From Pseudomonas sp. WN033 (GTDB lineage: Bacteria > Pseudomonadota > Gammaproteobacteria > Pseudomonadales > Pseudomonadaceae), in contig NSKG01000003.1 in NCBI GenBank assembly GCA_002287035.1, forward strand, positions 1 to 64,000: a stretch of DNA of 64,000 nt, read 5' to 3'. Shown piece by piece: positions 8,757 through 16,898 of this stretch; the first letter of the stretch is position 1, and each line of letters starts with the position of its first letter. Made by a program: the position numbers and the translations under genes. The notes beneath the pieces are model-generated. The model was not told where the DNA came from. It was given only the letters and a program-made list of their open reading frames with translations, and searched no databases.

Positions 8757-10448
8757 GTGAGCTCAGAACTGCGCTGGTTGAATGCCTATCCCGATAGTGT
8801 GCGCTGGGACGCGCCGTTGCCGCAGCGCAGCGTCGATGCGCTACTGGCCGAGGCGGTAGCGGCTTATGCCGAACGCCCGGCGCTCGACTTTCTCGGCAGC
8901 AAGCTCAGCTATGCCGAGCTGGATCAACTGATCCAGCGGGCCGCCTGTGGGTTGCAGCGCCTGGGCGTCGGCCCCGGCGTGCATGTGGGGCTGTATCTGC
9001 CCAACTGCCCGCATTACTTCATCAGTTTCTTTGCCGTGTTGCGGGCCGGCGGCACGGTGGTCAACTATTCGCCGCTGGATGCCGAGCGTACCCTGGCGCA
9101 CAAGATCGAGGATAGCCAGACTGACATCATGGTCACCCTGGATCTGGCCGCGTTCTACCCGAAAATGGCTGCGCTGCTGACCAGCAGCCGTCTGCGCGCG
9201 TTGGTGGTGGGCCAACTGACCGAGTTCAATACGGCGGTTGAGCCGGCGGCCGCGGCCCAGCTGGGGCCGTCTGCCGAAGTGGCCTATGGCGAGGACTGCC
9301 AGCGCTTCGCCGCACTGCTGGATAACGCTGCCGAACTCAAGGTGTACTCGGTGGATGATCCGCAAACCGCGTTGGCGGTGCTGCAATATACCGGTGGCAC
9401 CACCGGTCTGCCCAAGGGCGCGATGCTGACCCACGGCAATATCAGCAGTTCCTGCGCGCAATTGCGCGAGATTCTCGCCAGCTATCTGCAGCCGGGCCAG
9501 GAGCGGGTGCTGGCGGTGCTGCCGCCGTTCCATATCTATGCGCTGATGATCAACATGGTGTTCAGTCTGCACTTGGGGGCCGAGATCTACCTGCATCCGC
9601 GCTTCGATGCCGAGACGGTGCTGCGCGAGATCGACCGCAACCGGATCACCACCTTCCCCGGGGTGCCGACCATGTTCATCGGCCTGCTGGCCCATCCATT
9701 GACTGCTGAGCTGGATCTGACCTCGCTGAAGATGTGCAACTCCGGCGGTGCGCCGCTGCCGCTGGATGTCCAGCAGCGTTACCAGCAGGTCGCCGGTTGC
9801 GCCTTGCGCGAAGGTTGGGGCATGACCGAAACCACCACCACCGGGACTTTTACACCCAAGGATGCCGAGCCGCATCCGGGCTCCTGTGGTTTGCCGGTAC
9901 CGGGCTGCCGGATCAGGATTTTGCCGTTGGATGGTAGTGACCGTGAGCTGGCCCCTGGTGAGCGCGGCGAGGTGTGCATCAGTGGCCCGAACATCACCGC
10001 CGGTTACTGGAAGCGGGCCGACGCCAGCGCCGAGGCCATGACCGCCGACGGCTTTTTGCGGACCGGCGATGTCGGCTATATGGATGCCGACGGCTGGGTG
10101 TATATCGTCGACCGCACCAAGGACATGATTCTTTGCAGCGGCTACAACGTCTATCCTCGGGTGATCGAGGAAGCCATCTACGAGCATCCGGCAGTCGAGG
10201 AGGTCTCGGTGATCGGCATCGATGACCCCTATCGCGGTCAGGCACCCAAGGCCTTTATCAAGCTCAAGGCCGGTGCCGAGGCATTCGACTTCGCCACCCT
10301 GCAGGCGTTTCTTGAGTCGCGTCTGGGCAAGCATGAACGGCTGGCGGCCATGGAGATTCGCGAAGCGTTGCCCAAGACCCCGGTGGGCAAGCTGTCGAAG
10401 AAGGAATTGGTCGACGAGGAGCGCCAGCGCAGTCAGGCTTGCGCCTGA
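8757..10448 (+). CDS. Long-chain fatty-acid/aryl CoA ligase (AMP-binding, FadD-like)
   Basis: The 563-residue adenylate-forming enzyme activates a carboxylic acid to its CoA ester through an acyl-AMP. Visible motifs are the phosphate loop YTGGTTGLPKGAMLTHGN from residue 211, EGWGMTETTT, the hinge and C-terminal motif GYMDADGWVYIVDRTKDMI, and the catalytic lysine in TPVGKLSKKEL. The sequence layout resembles FadD-type ligases, but the substrate is not certain. A GTG start at 8757 is preceded by GGAGG with a six-base spacing. The gene stands alone on the + strand, followed by a hairpin. It may feed products of the neighbouring catabolic genes into beta-oxidation. Confidence 0.9.
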   Translation: MSSELRWLNAYPDSVRWDAPLPQRSVDALLAEAVAAYAERPALDFLGSKLSYAELDQLIQRAACGLQRLGVGPGVHVGLYLPNCPHYFISFFAVLRAGGTVVNYSPLDAERTLAHKIEDSQTDIMVTLDLAAFYPKMAALLTSSRLRALVVGQLTEFNTAVEPAAAAQLGPSAEVAYGEDCQRFAALLDNAAELKVYSVDDPQTALAVLQYTGGTTGLPKGAMLTHGNISSSCAQLREILASYLQPGQERVLAVLPPFHIYALMINMVFSLHLGAEIYLHPRFDAETVLREIDRNRITTFPGVPTMFIGLLAHPLTAELDLTSLKMCNSGGAPLPLDVQQRYQQVAGCALREGWGMTETTTTGTFTPKDAEPHPGSCGLPVPGCRIRILPLDGSDRELAPGERGEVCISGPNITAGYWKRADASAEAMTADGFLRTGDVGYMDADGWVYIVDRTKDMILCSGYNVYPRVIEEAIYEHPAVEEVSVIGIDDPYRGQAPKAFIKLKAGAEAFDFATLQAFLESRLGKHERLAAMEIREALPKTPVGKLSKKELVDEERQRSQACA

Positions 10449-10460
10449 GCGCCCGCCCTT

Positions 10461-10487
10461 GCGTCAGCGCGCAGGATTTGCTGACGC
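10461..10487 (+). terminator. Hairpin after the CoA ligase gene
   Basis: GCGTCAGC (10461-10468) and GCTGACGC (10480-10487) pair around an 11-base loop soon after the stop at 10448. No T tract follows, so it would be a weak terminator or an mRNA-end stabiliser. Confidence 0.35.
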
Positions 10488-10554
10488 CGGGCTGGACGCA
10501 GAGCCGTTGACCGGCGACGATGCCTGCAAACAATAACCCACAGGCATTCGGTTG

Positions 10555-12915
10555 ATGGCTCATTCCAGCTGGTTACGCACACTGGTCCCGGTGCTGGCAC
10601 TGTTACTGCTGGGGCTGGCGATCGCCGGCTGGTGGTGGACCCAGAGTCCACGGCCGCCGGTAGCGGTGCCCCAGCCCGAGTCGGTGCCGGCTGACCCGGC
10701 AGCGGCTAACCCGACACCCTTGACCGCCGAGTTCGTTGGTAGCCAAACCTGCGCTGGCTGCCACACCGAGCAGCACAGTGCCTGGCAGACGTCCCAGCAT
10801 GCCCATGCGATGGCCCACGCCAGCGCCGAGACGGTGCTCGGCAATTTCAATGATCAGCATTTCGACTATACCGGTGTACGCTCGAGCTTCAGTCAGCGTG
10901 ACGGCCGTTTTTTCGTCACCACCGATGGTCCCGACGGCAGCCTGCACGAGTTCGAGGTGCTCTATACCTTTGGCCTGGAGCCGCTGCAGCAGTATCTGGT
11001 GGATATTGGTGGTGGCCGCCTGCAGGCGCTGTCGATTGCCTGGGACACGCGCCCGGCGCAGCAGGGCGGGCAGCGCTGGTTCCACATCTATCCGGATGAA
11101 GCGGTCAGTCACCGTGACCCACTGCACTGGACCCGGCCGAGCCAGAACTGGAACTTCATGTGCGCCGATTGCCATGTCACTGACTTTCGCAAGCAGTACG
11201 ATGCCCAGAACGATAGTTTCGCCAGCACCTGGGCCGAGCTCGGGGTCGGCTGTGAGGCCTGCCATGGTCCCGGCAGTGCGCATCTGGCCTGGGTCGCTGG
11301 CGAACTGGAACATCAGGATCAGGGGTTGCTGCGCCAGTTCAGCGAGCGCCGCGACATGCACTGGCTGTATGAGCTGGAGCGAGTCACCGCCCGGCGCAGT
11401 GTGGCGCCGGGCGAGCGCATCGAACAGGCCGTGTGTGCCCAGTGTCACAGCATGCGCAGCCAGGTGGCCGAAGGTTTCCAACACGGCGGTGCACTGCTCG
11501 ATCACTACCGCCCGGAACTGTTGCGCGATCCGCTCTATCATGCCGACGGTCAGCAACGTGAAGAGGTATTCATCAGCGCCTCCTTTGCCCAGAGCCGGAT
11601 GCATGCGGCCGGGGTTACCTGCAGCGATTGCCACGAGCCACACAGCCAGCGTCTGCGCGCCGATGGCAACGCGCTGTGTGCCACTTGCCACAGCCCGGCG
11701 CATTTCGATCAGCCTAGCCATCATTTCCATCCGCCCGGCTCGTCCGGTGCCCAGTGCGTCAACTGCCATATGCCGCAAACCACCTACATGGTCATCGACC
11801 CGCGGCGCGACCATCAACTCAGTGTGCCGCGCCCGGACCTGACCCAGGCGCTCGGCACACCGAATGCCTGCAGTGGCTGTCATAGCGATCAGACGTCGGA
11901 CTGGGCCGCGCAGCATATTGAAAACTGGTTCCCCACCGGGCAGTGGCGTCAGGCCCATTTCGCCAGCGCCTTTGCCTCGGCCGATTCCGGTAATCCGGCG
12001 GCCCAGGCCGAGTTGCAGGCGCTGTTGCGCGATCCGGCGCTGGCGCCGGTGGTGCGCGCCAGTGCCGCCCGGCGTCTGCTTCCAGGCCCAGATCCGCAGG
12101 CCTGGGCCCTGTTGGCAGAGCAACTGCGCAGTGATGATCCGCTGCTGCGCCAGGGCGCGCTGGAAGCGTTCGAAAATGCGCCGCAGGAGCCGCGTCAGCA
12201 GTGGTTGCCAGCGTTGCTGGACGATCCGCAGCGCAGCCTGCGAGCCAGTGCTGCCAGACTGCTGGCCGATGTGTCCTTGCCGGCGGCCCGGCAGGCGGCT
12301 TTCGCTCGGGCGCTGGCGGAGTACGAGGCTGAGCTGACACTGCATGCTGACCGGGCCGATTACCTCAACCAGTTCGGCCTGCTGCGCCTGCGCCAGGGGC
12401 GGGCCGGTGAGGCCGAGCAGTACTGGGATCAGGCGCTGCGTCGTGATCCGCTGCACAGTGCCAGCCGCCTCAATCTGGCTGATCTGTTACGGGCCCAGGG
12501 CCGTGAGGTGGCGGTTGACCGGCTGCTGCGCGATGGGCTGCTGGCACAGCCACAAGAGGGGTTGCTGCATTATGCGCTGGGCTTGTCACTGGTCCGCCAG
12601 CAACGCAACGATGAAGCCATCGCTGCGCTGCGCCAGGCCTATCAGTTGCGCCCTGAGGATCCGCGCATGGGGTATGTGCTGGCCGTAGCACTGGAGCCAC
12701 AGCGCCCCGAGGAGGCTTTGAGCTTGTTGGCACAGGCCAGCGAACGTCACTCGTTCGACCGCAACCTGTTGTGGGCCGGGGCCAGCTTCAGCGCCAGGCA
12801 CCAACAGCTGGCGGCTGCCCGTGATTATGCTGAGCGGCTTTTGGCGCTGGAGCCGGAACACCCGGGGGCCCGGCAGTTGCTGCGGCAACTGTCGGCGCAG
12901 GATTCAGGCCGATAG
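10555..12915 (+). CDS. Octaheme c-type cytochrome with HEAT-like and TPR regions
   Basis: The 786-residue protein starts with one membrane-spanning signal anchor (about residues 8-27). Its N-terminal half carries eight CxxCH haem-binding motifs: CAGCH (residue 66), CADCH, CEACH, CAQCH, CSDCH, CATCH, CVNCH and CSGCH (residue 439). Then come a HEAT-like stretch (about 475-590, with RASAARRLL and RASAARLLADV) and three or four TPR-like units to the C-terminus. The likely place is the periplasm, attached to the inner membrane. Multihaem cytochromes fused to TPR regions occur in several bacteria, mostly without a known electron partner. No reductase or oxidase gene lies next to it. The ATG at 10555 is preferred to a TTG three bases earlier. 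Confidence 0.88.
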   Translation: MAHSSWLRTLVPVLALLLLGLAIAGWWWTQSPRPPVAVPQPESVPADPAAANPTPLTAEFVGSQTCAGCHTEQHSAWQTSQHAHAMAHASAETVLGNFNDQHFDYTGVRSSFSQRDGRFFVTTDGPDGSLHEFEVLYTFGLEPLQQYLVDIGGGRLQALSIAWDTRPAQQGGQRWFHIYPDEAVSHRDPLHWTRPSQNWNFMCADCHVTDFRKQYDAQNDSFASTWAELGVGCEACHGPGSAHLAWVAGELEHQDQGLLRQFSERRDMHWLYELERVTARRSVAPGERIEQAVCAQCHSMRSQVAEGFQHGGALLDHYRPELLRDPLYHADGQQREEVFISASFAQSRMHAAGVTCSDCHEPHSQRLRADGNALCATCHSPAHFDQPSHHFHPPGSSGAQCVNCHMPQTTYMVIDPRRDHQLSVPRPDLTQALGTPNACSGCHSDQTSDWAAQHIENWFPTGQWRQAHFASAFASADSGNPAAQAELQALLRDPALAPVVRASAARRLLPGPDPQAWALLAEQLRSDDPLLRQGALEAFENAPQEPRQQWLPALLDDPQRSLRASAARLLADVSLPAARQAAFARALAEYEAELTLHADRADYLNQFGLLRLRQGRAGEAEQYWDQALRRDPLHSASRLNLADLLRAQGREVAVDRLLRDGLLAQPQEGLLHYALGLSLVRQQRNDEAIAALRQAYQLRPEDPRMGYVLAVALEPQRPEEALSLLAQASERHSFDRNLLWAGASFSARHQQLAAARDYAERLLALEPEHPGARQLLRQLSAQDSGR

Positions 12916-13016
12916 CCTGCTGAGCATTGCCTAGGTTCGGCAGGTTTCAAGACCGCTGGTCGGGCTAGCAGGCTTTGCCGCATAATGCCGACTTTTATCC
13001 GGGAGATGGATCGCTC

Positions 13017-13991
13017 ATGTTGCTGGCTCTGGGTGCGGTGATTGTCGGACTGGCCTTGTTGGTCTGGAGTGCTGACCGGTTTGTCGATGGTGCTTCGGCA
13101 ACGGCTACTCATGCCGGTGTTCCGCCCTTGTTGATCGGCATGCTGATCATCGGTTTTGGCACCTCGGCGCCGGAGATGGTGGTTTCGGCGCTGGCGGCGA
13201 TGCAGGGCAATCCTGGCCTGGCGCTGGGCAATGCCTATGGCTCGAACATCGCCAATATAGGCCTGGTGATTGGTCTGGTGGCGCTGATCAGTCCGATTAC
13301 CGTGCACTCTCAGGTGATTCGCAAGGAGCTGCCGATCCTGCTCGGGGTCACCGCGCTGGCCGGCTGGCAACTGCTCAATGGCCAGCTCAGCCGGCTGGAT
13401 GCCTGGGTATTGCTGGCAGCGTTCTTTCTGCTGATGGGCTGGTCGGTCTGGCAGGGCATCCGTGGCCGTGGCGATGCCTTGGGCAGCGATCTGGAAGCCG
13501 AGGTCAAGGACCATGCCATGCCGCTGGGCCGGGCGCTGTTCTGGCTGTTGTTCGGCCTGGTCTTGCTGGTGGTCAGTTCGCGGATTCTGGTCTGGGGCGC
13601 GGTCAGTATCGCTCAGGGCCTGGGAGTCAGTGATCTGATTATCGGCCTGACCATAGTCGCGGTTGGCACCTCGCTGCCGGAACTGGCCTCGTCGTTGGCG
13701 GCGATCCGCAAGAACGAACACGATCTGGCCTTGGGTAACGTGATTGGCTCGGGCCTGTTCAATACCCTGGCGGTGGTCGGGATTGCTGCCGGCATCATGC
13801 CGTTGGCGGTTGAGCCGGCGGTACTGTACCGCGACTGGGTGCTGATGGCGGGCCTGACCGTGGCGCTGTTTGCCATGGGCTTTGGCCTCAAGGGCCGGCA
13901 GGGGCGGATCAGCCGTCTGGAGGGCGGACTGTTGCTGGCAGTGTATATCGGCTACAGCGGTTATCTGGTTTCGACCATCCTCAGTCCCTGA
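13017..13991 (+). CDS. Calcium/sodium antiporter (CaCA family, YrbG-like)
   Basis: The 324-residue inner-membrane protein has two homologous halves, each with about five membrane segments. The alpha-repeat motifs GFGTSAPEMVVS (Gly48-Glu53) and VGTSLPELASS (Gly217-Glu222) are the ion-binding sites of this exchanger family. Family members exchange Na+ (or H+) for Ca2+. The ATG at 13017 is chosen because an upstream in-frame start at 12975 would add a hydrophilic tail that the family lacks, and GGGAG lies upstream. The gene is separate from the cytochrome gene by about 100 bases in which I see no feature. Confidence 0.9.
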   Translation: MLLALGAVIVGLALLVWSADRFVDGASATATHAGVPPLLIGMLIIGFGTSAPEMVVSALAAMQGNPGLALGNAYGSNIANIGLVIGLVALISPITVHSQVIRKELPILLGVTALAGWQLLNGQLSRLDAWVLLAAFFLLMGWSVWQGIRGRGDALGSDLEAEVKDHAMPLGRALFWLLFGLVLLVVSSRILVWGAVSIAQGLGVSDLIIGLTIVAVGTSLPELASSLAAIRKNEHDLALGNVIGSGLFNTLAVVGIAAGIMPLAVEPAVLYRDWVLMAGLTVALFAMGFGLKGRQGRISRLEGGLLLAVYIGYSGYLVSTILSP

Positions 13992-14112
13992 ACTCTGCAG
14001 CCAGGGCTTGAAGCATCCGGTATGACTTTTGGTCGGCTTGACTGGGGCTCTGGGGTCGGCCCCGTGTATCATGCCTCACTGAACAGCCTGGAGTGTGATT
14101 CCGTTGAGCGAT

Positions 14113-14835
14113 ATGACTGACAGTAGCCGCGCCACCCCGCAGCACAAACCCCGGCCGATGATCGACCTGCTGGTCAGCATCGTCATCCCCTCGGTGATCC
14201 TGATGAAATTCAGTGGCGAGCAGCACCTGGGGCCAACGCAAGGCCTGCTGGTCGCACTGGTATTTCCGTTGGGCTGGGGCCTGTTCGAGCTGGTGCGCTA
14301 CCGCAAGTACAACTTCATCGCTTTGCTCGGTCTGATCAGCGTCGGTCTGACCGGCGGTATCGGCCTGCTCAAGCTTGATCCTCAGTGGCTGGCGATCAAG
14401 GAAGCGGCGGTACCTGGCATCATCGGCCTGGCGGTATTGATCTCGACCCGCACCCGCTATCCGCTGATTCGGACCCTGCTGTATAACAAGAAGGTACTCA
14501 ATGTCGAGCTGATCCACGAGCGTCTGGTCGAGCGCGGGCTGGTCGAGGTGTTCGAAGCGCGTCTGCTCAAGGCCACTTATTTCCTGGCCGGCACCTTCTT
14601 CTTTTCCTCGACCATGAACTACATTGTCGCCAAATGGATTGTGGTCAGCCCGGCCGGCACCCAGGCGTTCAATGAAGAGCTGGGCAAGATGACCCTGGTC
14701 AGCTATCCGATGATTGCGATTCCGTCGATGATCATGATGATGCTCATTCTGTTCTACCTGTGGCGCACCATCCACGGTCTGACTGGGCTGAAGATGGAAG
14801 AGATTGTGGCCGAGCATCTGACTGAAAAAGCCTAA
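14113..14835 (+). CDS. VC0807-like integral membrane protein
   Basis: The 240-residue protein has about six hydrophobic segments. The first is IDLLVSIVIPSVILMKF and the last IAIPSMIMMMLILFYLW. A conserved central block contains LLYNKKVLNVELI and FFFSSTMNYIVAKWIV. I recognise it as a VC0807-family membrane protein, which is widespread in gammaproteobacteria and lacks an assigned function. The start is uncertain: in-frame GTG at 14095, TTG at 14104 and ATG at 14113 all precede the first membrane segment. The ATG is given here, although GGAG at 14090-14093 would fit the TTG better. It is the last gene before the AT-richer module. Confidence 0.75.
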   Translation: MTDSSRATPQHKPRPMIDLLVSIVIPSVILMKFSGEQHLGPTQGLLVALVFPLGWGLFELVRYRKYNFIALLGLISVGLTGGIGLLKLDPQWLAIKEAAVPGIIGLAVLISTRTRYPLIRTLLYNKKVLNVELIHERLVERGLVEVFEARLLKATYFLAGTFFFSSTMNYIVAKWIVVSPAGTQAFNEELGKMTLVSYPMIAIPSMIMMMLILFYLWRTIHGLTGLKMEEIVAEHLTEKA

Positions 14836-14906
14836 ATCGGGGGCGCTAGCCGCTGTTGCTGAAGGTCAGCGGCTGGAAGAGCAGGCGACTGTGGCTGGTG
14901 GCTTTG

Positions 14907-16637
14907 CTAGTCGATTTGCTCTGGTTTCTGGTTAGGTCTTATATCAATTTTCTCTAGCCGGTATGCAAGTTGCGCTCTTGTTAGTCCAAGAAGGCGAGCC
15001 GCCTGGGATACGTTTCCTTCGGCTTTGTGCATGGCTGTCAGTATCAACCTTCGTTCAAAGTCGCCGAACTCGAAATCTTTGCTTAGCAGAGACTCACACA
15101 CAGGGTCGGGTTTGCCCGACCCATAAGCTGTGGACCTTTGAAGGTGGCCGCCTTGCGCAACTTCGATATCCTGTGCAGCTGGCTTTTCGAGGGCAGGACA
15201 AAGCGAATCGAGGCTGATCAGTTGGTTGTTGTCGGTGAGAATAACTCCCCGCTCCACCATGTTTTCCAGCTCTCGAATATTGCCTGGCCACTCGTACTCC
15301 ATTAATGCTTGCCGGGCTTTATCTGAAATTCCGGGAATTCTTTTCTGATACTGATCTTGGAATTTTTTCAGGAAATGCTCAACCAGTAAGGAAATGTCAT
15401 CCCTGCGCTCACGCAACGCTGGGATATGGACTGGATACACGTTAAGCCTGTAGAACAGGTCGGCACGGAACTTACCCTGTTTGACCGCGACCTCAAGATC
15501 TTCATTAGTAGCTGCTATCAGACGTACGTCAATTTTGCGAGTCTCAGTTCCGCCTACGCGTTCCAATTCACCTTCCTGCAATACTCGCAGCAGCGTAGCC
15601 TGAGCCCTGGGTGAAAGCTCTACTACCTCATCCAGGAACAGGGTGCCATCGTTGGCTCGCTCGAATTTACCGGGCCGGCTGGTGTGTGCTCCTGTGAAGG
15701 CGCCCCTTTCTATACCGAACAGCTCTGACTCGATAAGGTCAGGTGGAATACATGCACAATTAACTGCAACAAAGGGGCGACCTGCTCGTGGCGAACTCAA
15801 GTGTAAGCTACGGGCAAATACTTCCTTGCCGACCCCTGTCTCGCCTTGGAGTAGCACGGTTACATTGCTATCAGCAGCTTTTTGCAATAATTGCCATGCT
15901 TCGCGGAAACGACGTGAATTGCCAACAGAGTTCACCGCCAGCTCGTCTCGGTCATAGTGGACCGCGCGATTTGCCTTCAGCTCACTGAGCTGCTCTTGCA
16001 GGGCCAGCAGCTCTTCTGCCAACGCATCGTGCTGCAGTATGCGATTGAGCTCTTCCGGATCATCCCATTCGTCTGCAGGTCGGCCAACAATGCGGCAGTT
16101 CTTGTCTCCGCAGGCCTGGCATTCCACTTCACGGAACAATACTGGCTTACCCATGTAGTAGGTGGTAAAGCCGCTGGAATATCCTGTCAACATCCAGCAC
16201 ACAGACTGGTCACTTATATCTTTGTTAGCAAGATGCAGATCCGCTTCAAAGGCACCTTCCCATAAAAACTCACCATAAAAGCTGCCTTGATCAAGGTCAA
16301 AGTCCATACGAACGGGTTTTACGTTGACCATACCCTTGATCATGGCCAGTTGGGGGCCTGCTGCAAAAGCATTAGCTGTACTTAGCTCTGGTCTAAGGGT
16401 CCGGGCAAGCTCTGCATCGCGCCAGCCGGAATGGAAACCCAGTCGCATCAAAAGTCCTCGGGTGCGTTGCCCACCAATAGTTGCCACCAATTCGTTACGT
16501 AGGTTCAAAAATAAGCTGCTATGAACCAGCAGCATGCGCTGTTCTTGCATCCAGACTTTGCCGAACGTGGTATCAAACCTGATTTGGCTCACCAAGTCTT
16601 GACTGGTAGGGAATTTTGGGTCCGATGAGTGTGGCAT
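14907..16637 (-). CDS. Sigma-54-dependent activator, XylR/DmpR/MopR type
   Basis: The 576-residue activator has an N-terminal aromatic-sensing domain (XylR_N plus V4R, about residues 10-190), a coiled linker (about 198-225), an AAA+ domain with Walker A GETGVGKE (265-272) and the sigma-54 contact loop GAFTGA (312-317), and a C-terminal Fis-type helix-turn-helix. The four zinc ligands of MopR are kept as Cys147, Glu170, Cys173 and Cys181. Trp126 matches MopR Trp134, but the position of phenol-binding His106 is Ala98, so the effector is probably not a simple phenol. It very likely drives the three neighbouring genes, each of which has a sigma-54 promoter. Base composition is more AT-rich than in the flanks. 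Confidence 0.93.
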   Translation of the reverse strand: MPHSSDPKFPTSQDLVSQIRFDTTFGKVWMQEQRMLLVHSSLFLNLRNELVATIGGQRTRGLLMRLGFHSGWRDAELARTLRPELSTANAFAAGPQLAMIKGMVNVKPVRMDFDLDQGSFYGEFLWEGAFEADLHLANKDISDQSVCWMLTGYSSGFTTYYMGKPVLFREVECQACGDKNCRIVGRPADEWDDPEELNRILQHDALAEELLALQEQLSELKANRAVHYDRDELAVNSVGNSRRFREAWQLLQKAADSNVTVLLQGETGVGKEVFARSLHLSSPRAGRPFVAVNCACIPPDLIESELFGIERGAFTGAHTSRPGKFERANDGTLFLDEVVELSPRAQATLLRVLQEGELERVGGTETRKIDVRLIAATNEDLEVAVKQGKFRADLFYRLNVYPVHIPALRERRDDISLLVEHFLKKFQDQYQKRIPGISDKARQALMEYEWPGNIRELENMVERGVILTDNNQLISLDSLCPALEKPAAQDIEVAQGGHLQRSTAYGSGKPDPVCESLLSKDFEFGDFERRLILTAMHKAEGNVSQAARLLGLTRAQLAYRLEKIDIRPNQKPEQID

Positions 16638-16814
16638 CAGCGTGTTCCATCTTGTTTTAATTATTAAGGATAGGCGTTGTCTGCCGCGAGATATAGCCGT
16701 CTAACGGAACAGAGAGCAGGAATCGTGCCTAGTCGCGTGTTTAATGTCTCTAGGCGTATCTACGGGACGAATGAAGCAGATGCACGTGTGATGGTTCGTG
16801 ATATCAGCAATAGA

Positions 16815-16824
16815 GTTCACGAAA
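16815..16824. promoter_or_regulatory. Possible activator site upstream of the regulator gene
   Basis: GTTCACGAAA matches 8 of 10 bases of the TTTCATGAAA sites found upstream of the three target promoters. It lies about 180 bases upstream of the regulator's start codon and might serve autoregulation. A single imperfect match is weak evidence. Confidence 0.25.
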
Positions 16825-16848
16825 TGAAGAATCCGTGAGGGGAAAGGG

Positions 16849-16870
16849 CCCGGTGCCTTGCGGCACCGGG
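16849..16870 (-). terminator. Terminator hairpin after the Baeyer-Villiger monooxygenase gene
   Basis: CCCGGTGCC (16849-16857) and GGCACCGGG (16862-16870) form a perfect 9-bp stem with a TTGC loop, 29 bases past the end of the monooxygenase gene on the minus strand. The downstream strand continues CCCTTTCCCC, a modest pyrimidine run. It separates the monooxygenase transcript from the regulator gene. Confidence 0.65.
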
Positions 16871-16898
16871 AAGGGGAGCAGTGCCTGTGGCGTACGGC

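Noticed and set aside
8841-10334. 497-residue open frame on the minus strand
   Set aside because: It lies wholly within the acyl-CoA ligase gene, whose motifs are all in the plus frame. It is a GC-rich shadow without a ribosome site.
10603-12456. 617-residue minus-strand open frame
   Set aside because: It is a shadow of the octaheme cytochrome. The eight CxxCH motifs on the plus strand settle the coding frame.
14038-14072. Sigma-70 promoter before the VC0807-type gene
   Set aside because: TTGACT and TATCAT are both present but 23 bases apart, too far for a normal promoter.
14848-14874. Terminator after the VC0807-type gene
   Set aside because: AGCCGCTG and CAGCGGCT can pair over 8 bp, but the loop is 11 bases and no T run follows on either strand. 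It is too weak to annotate.
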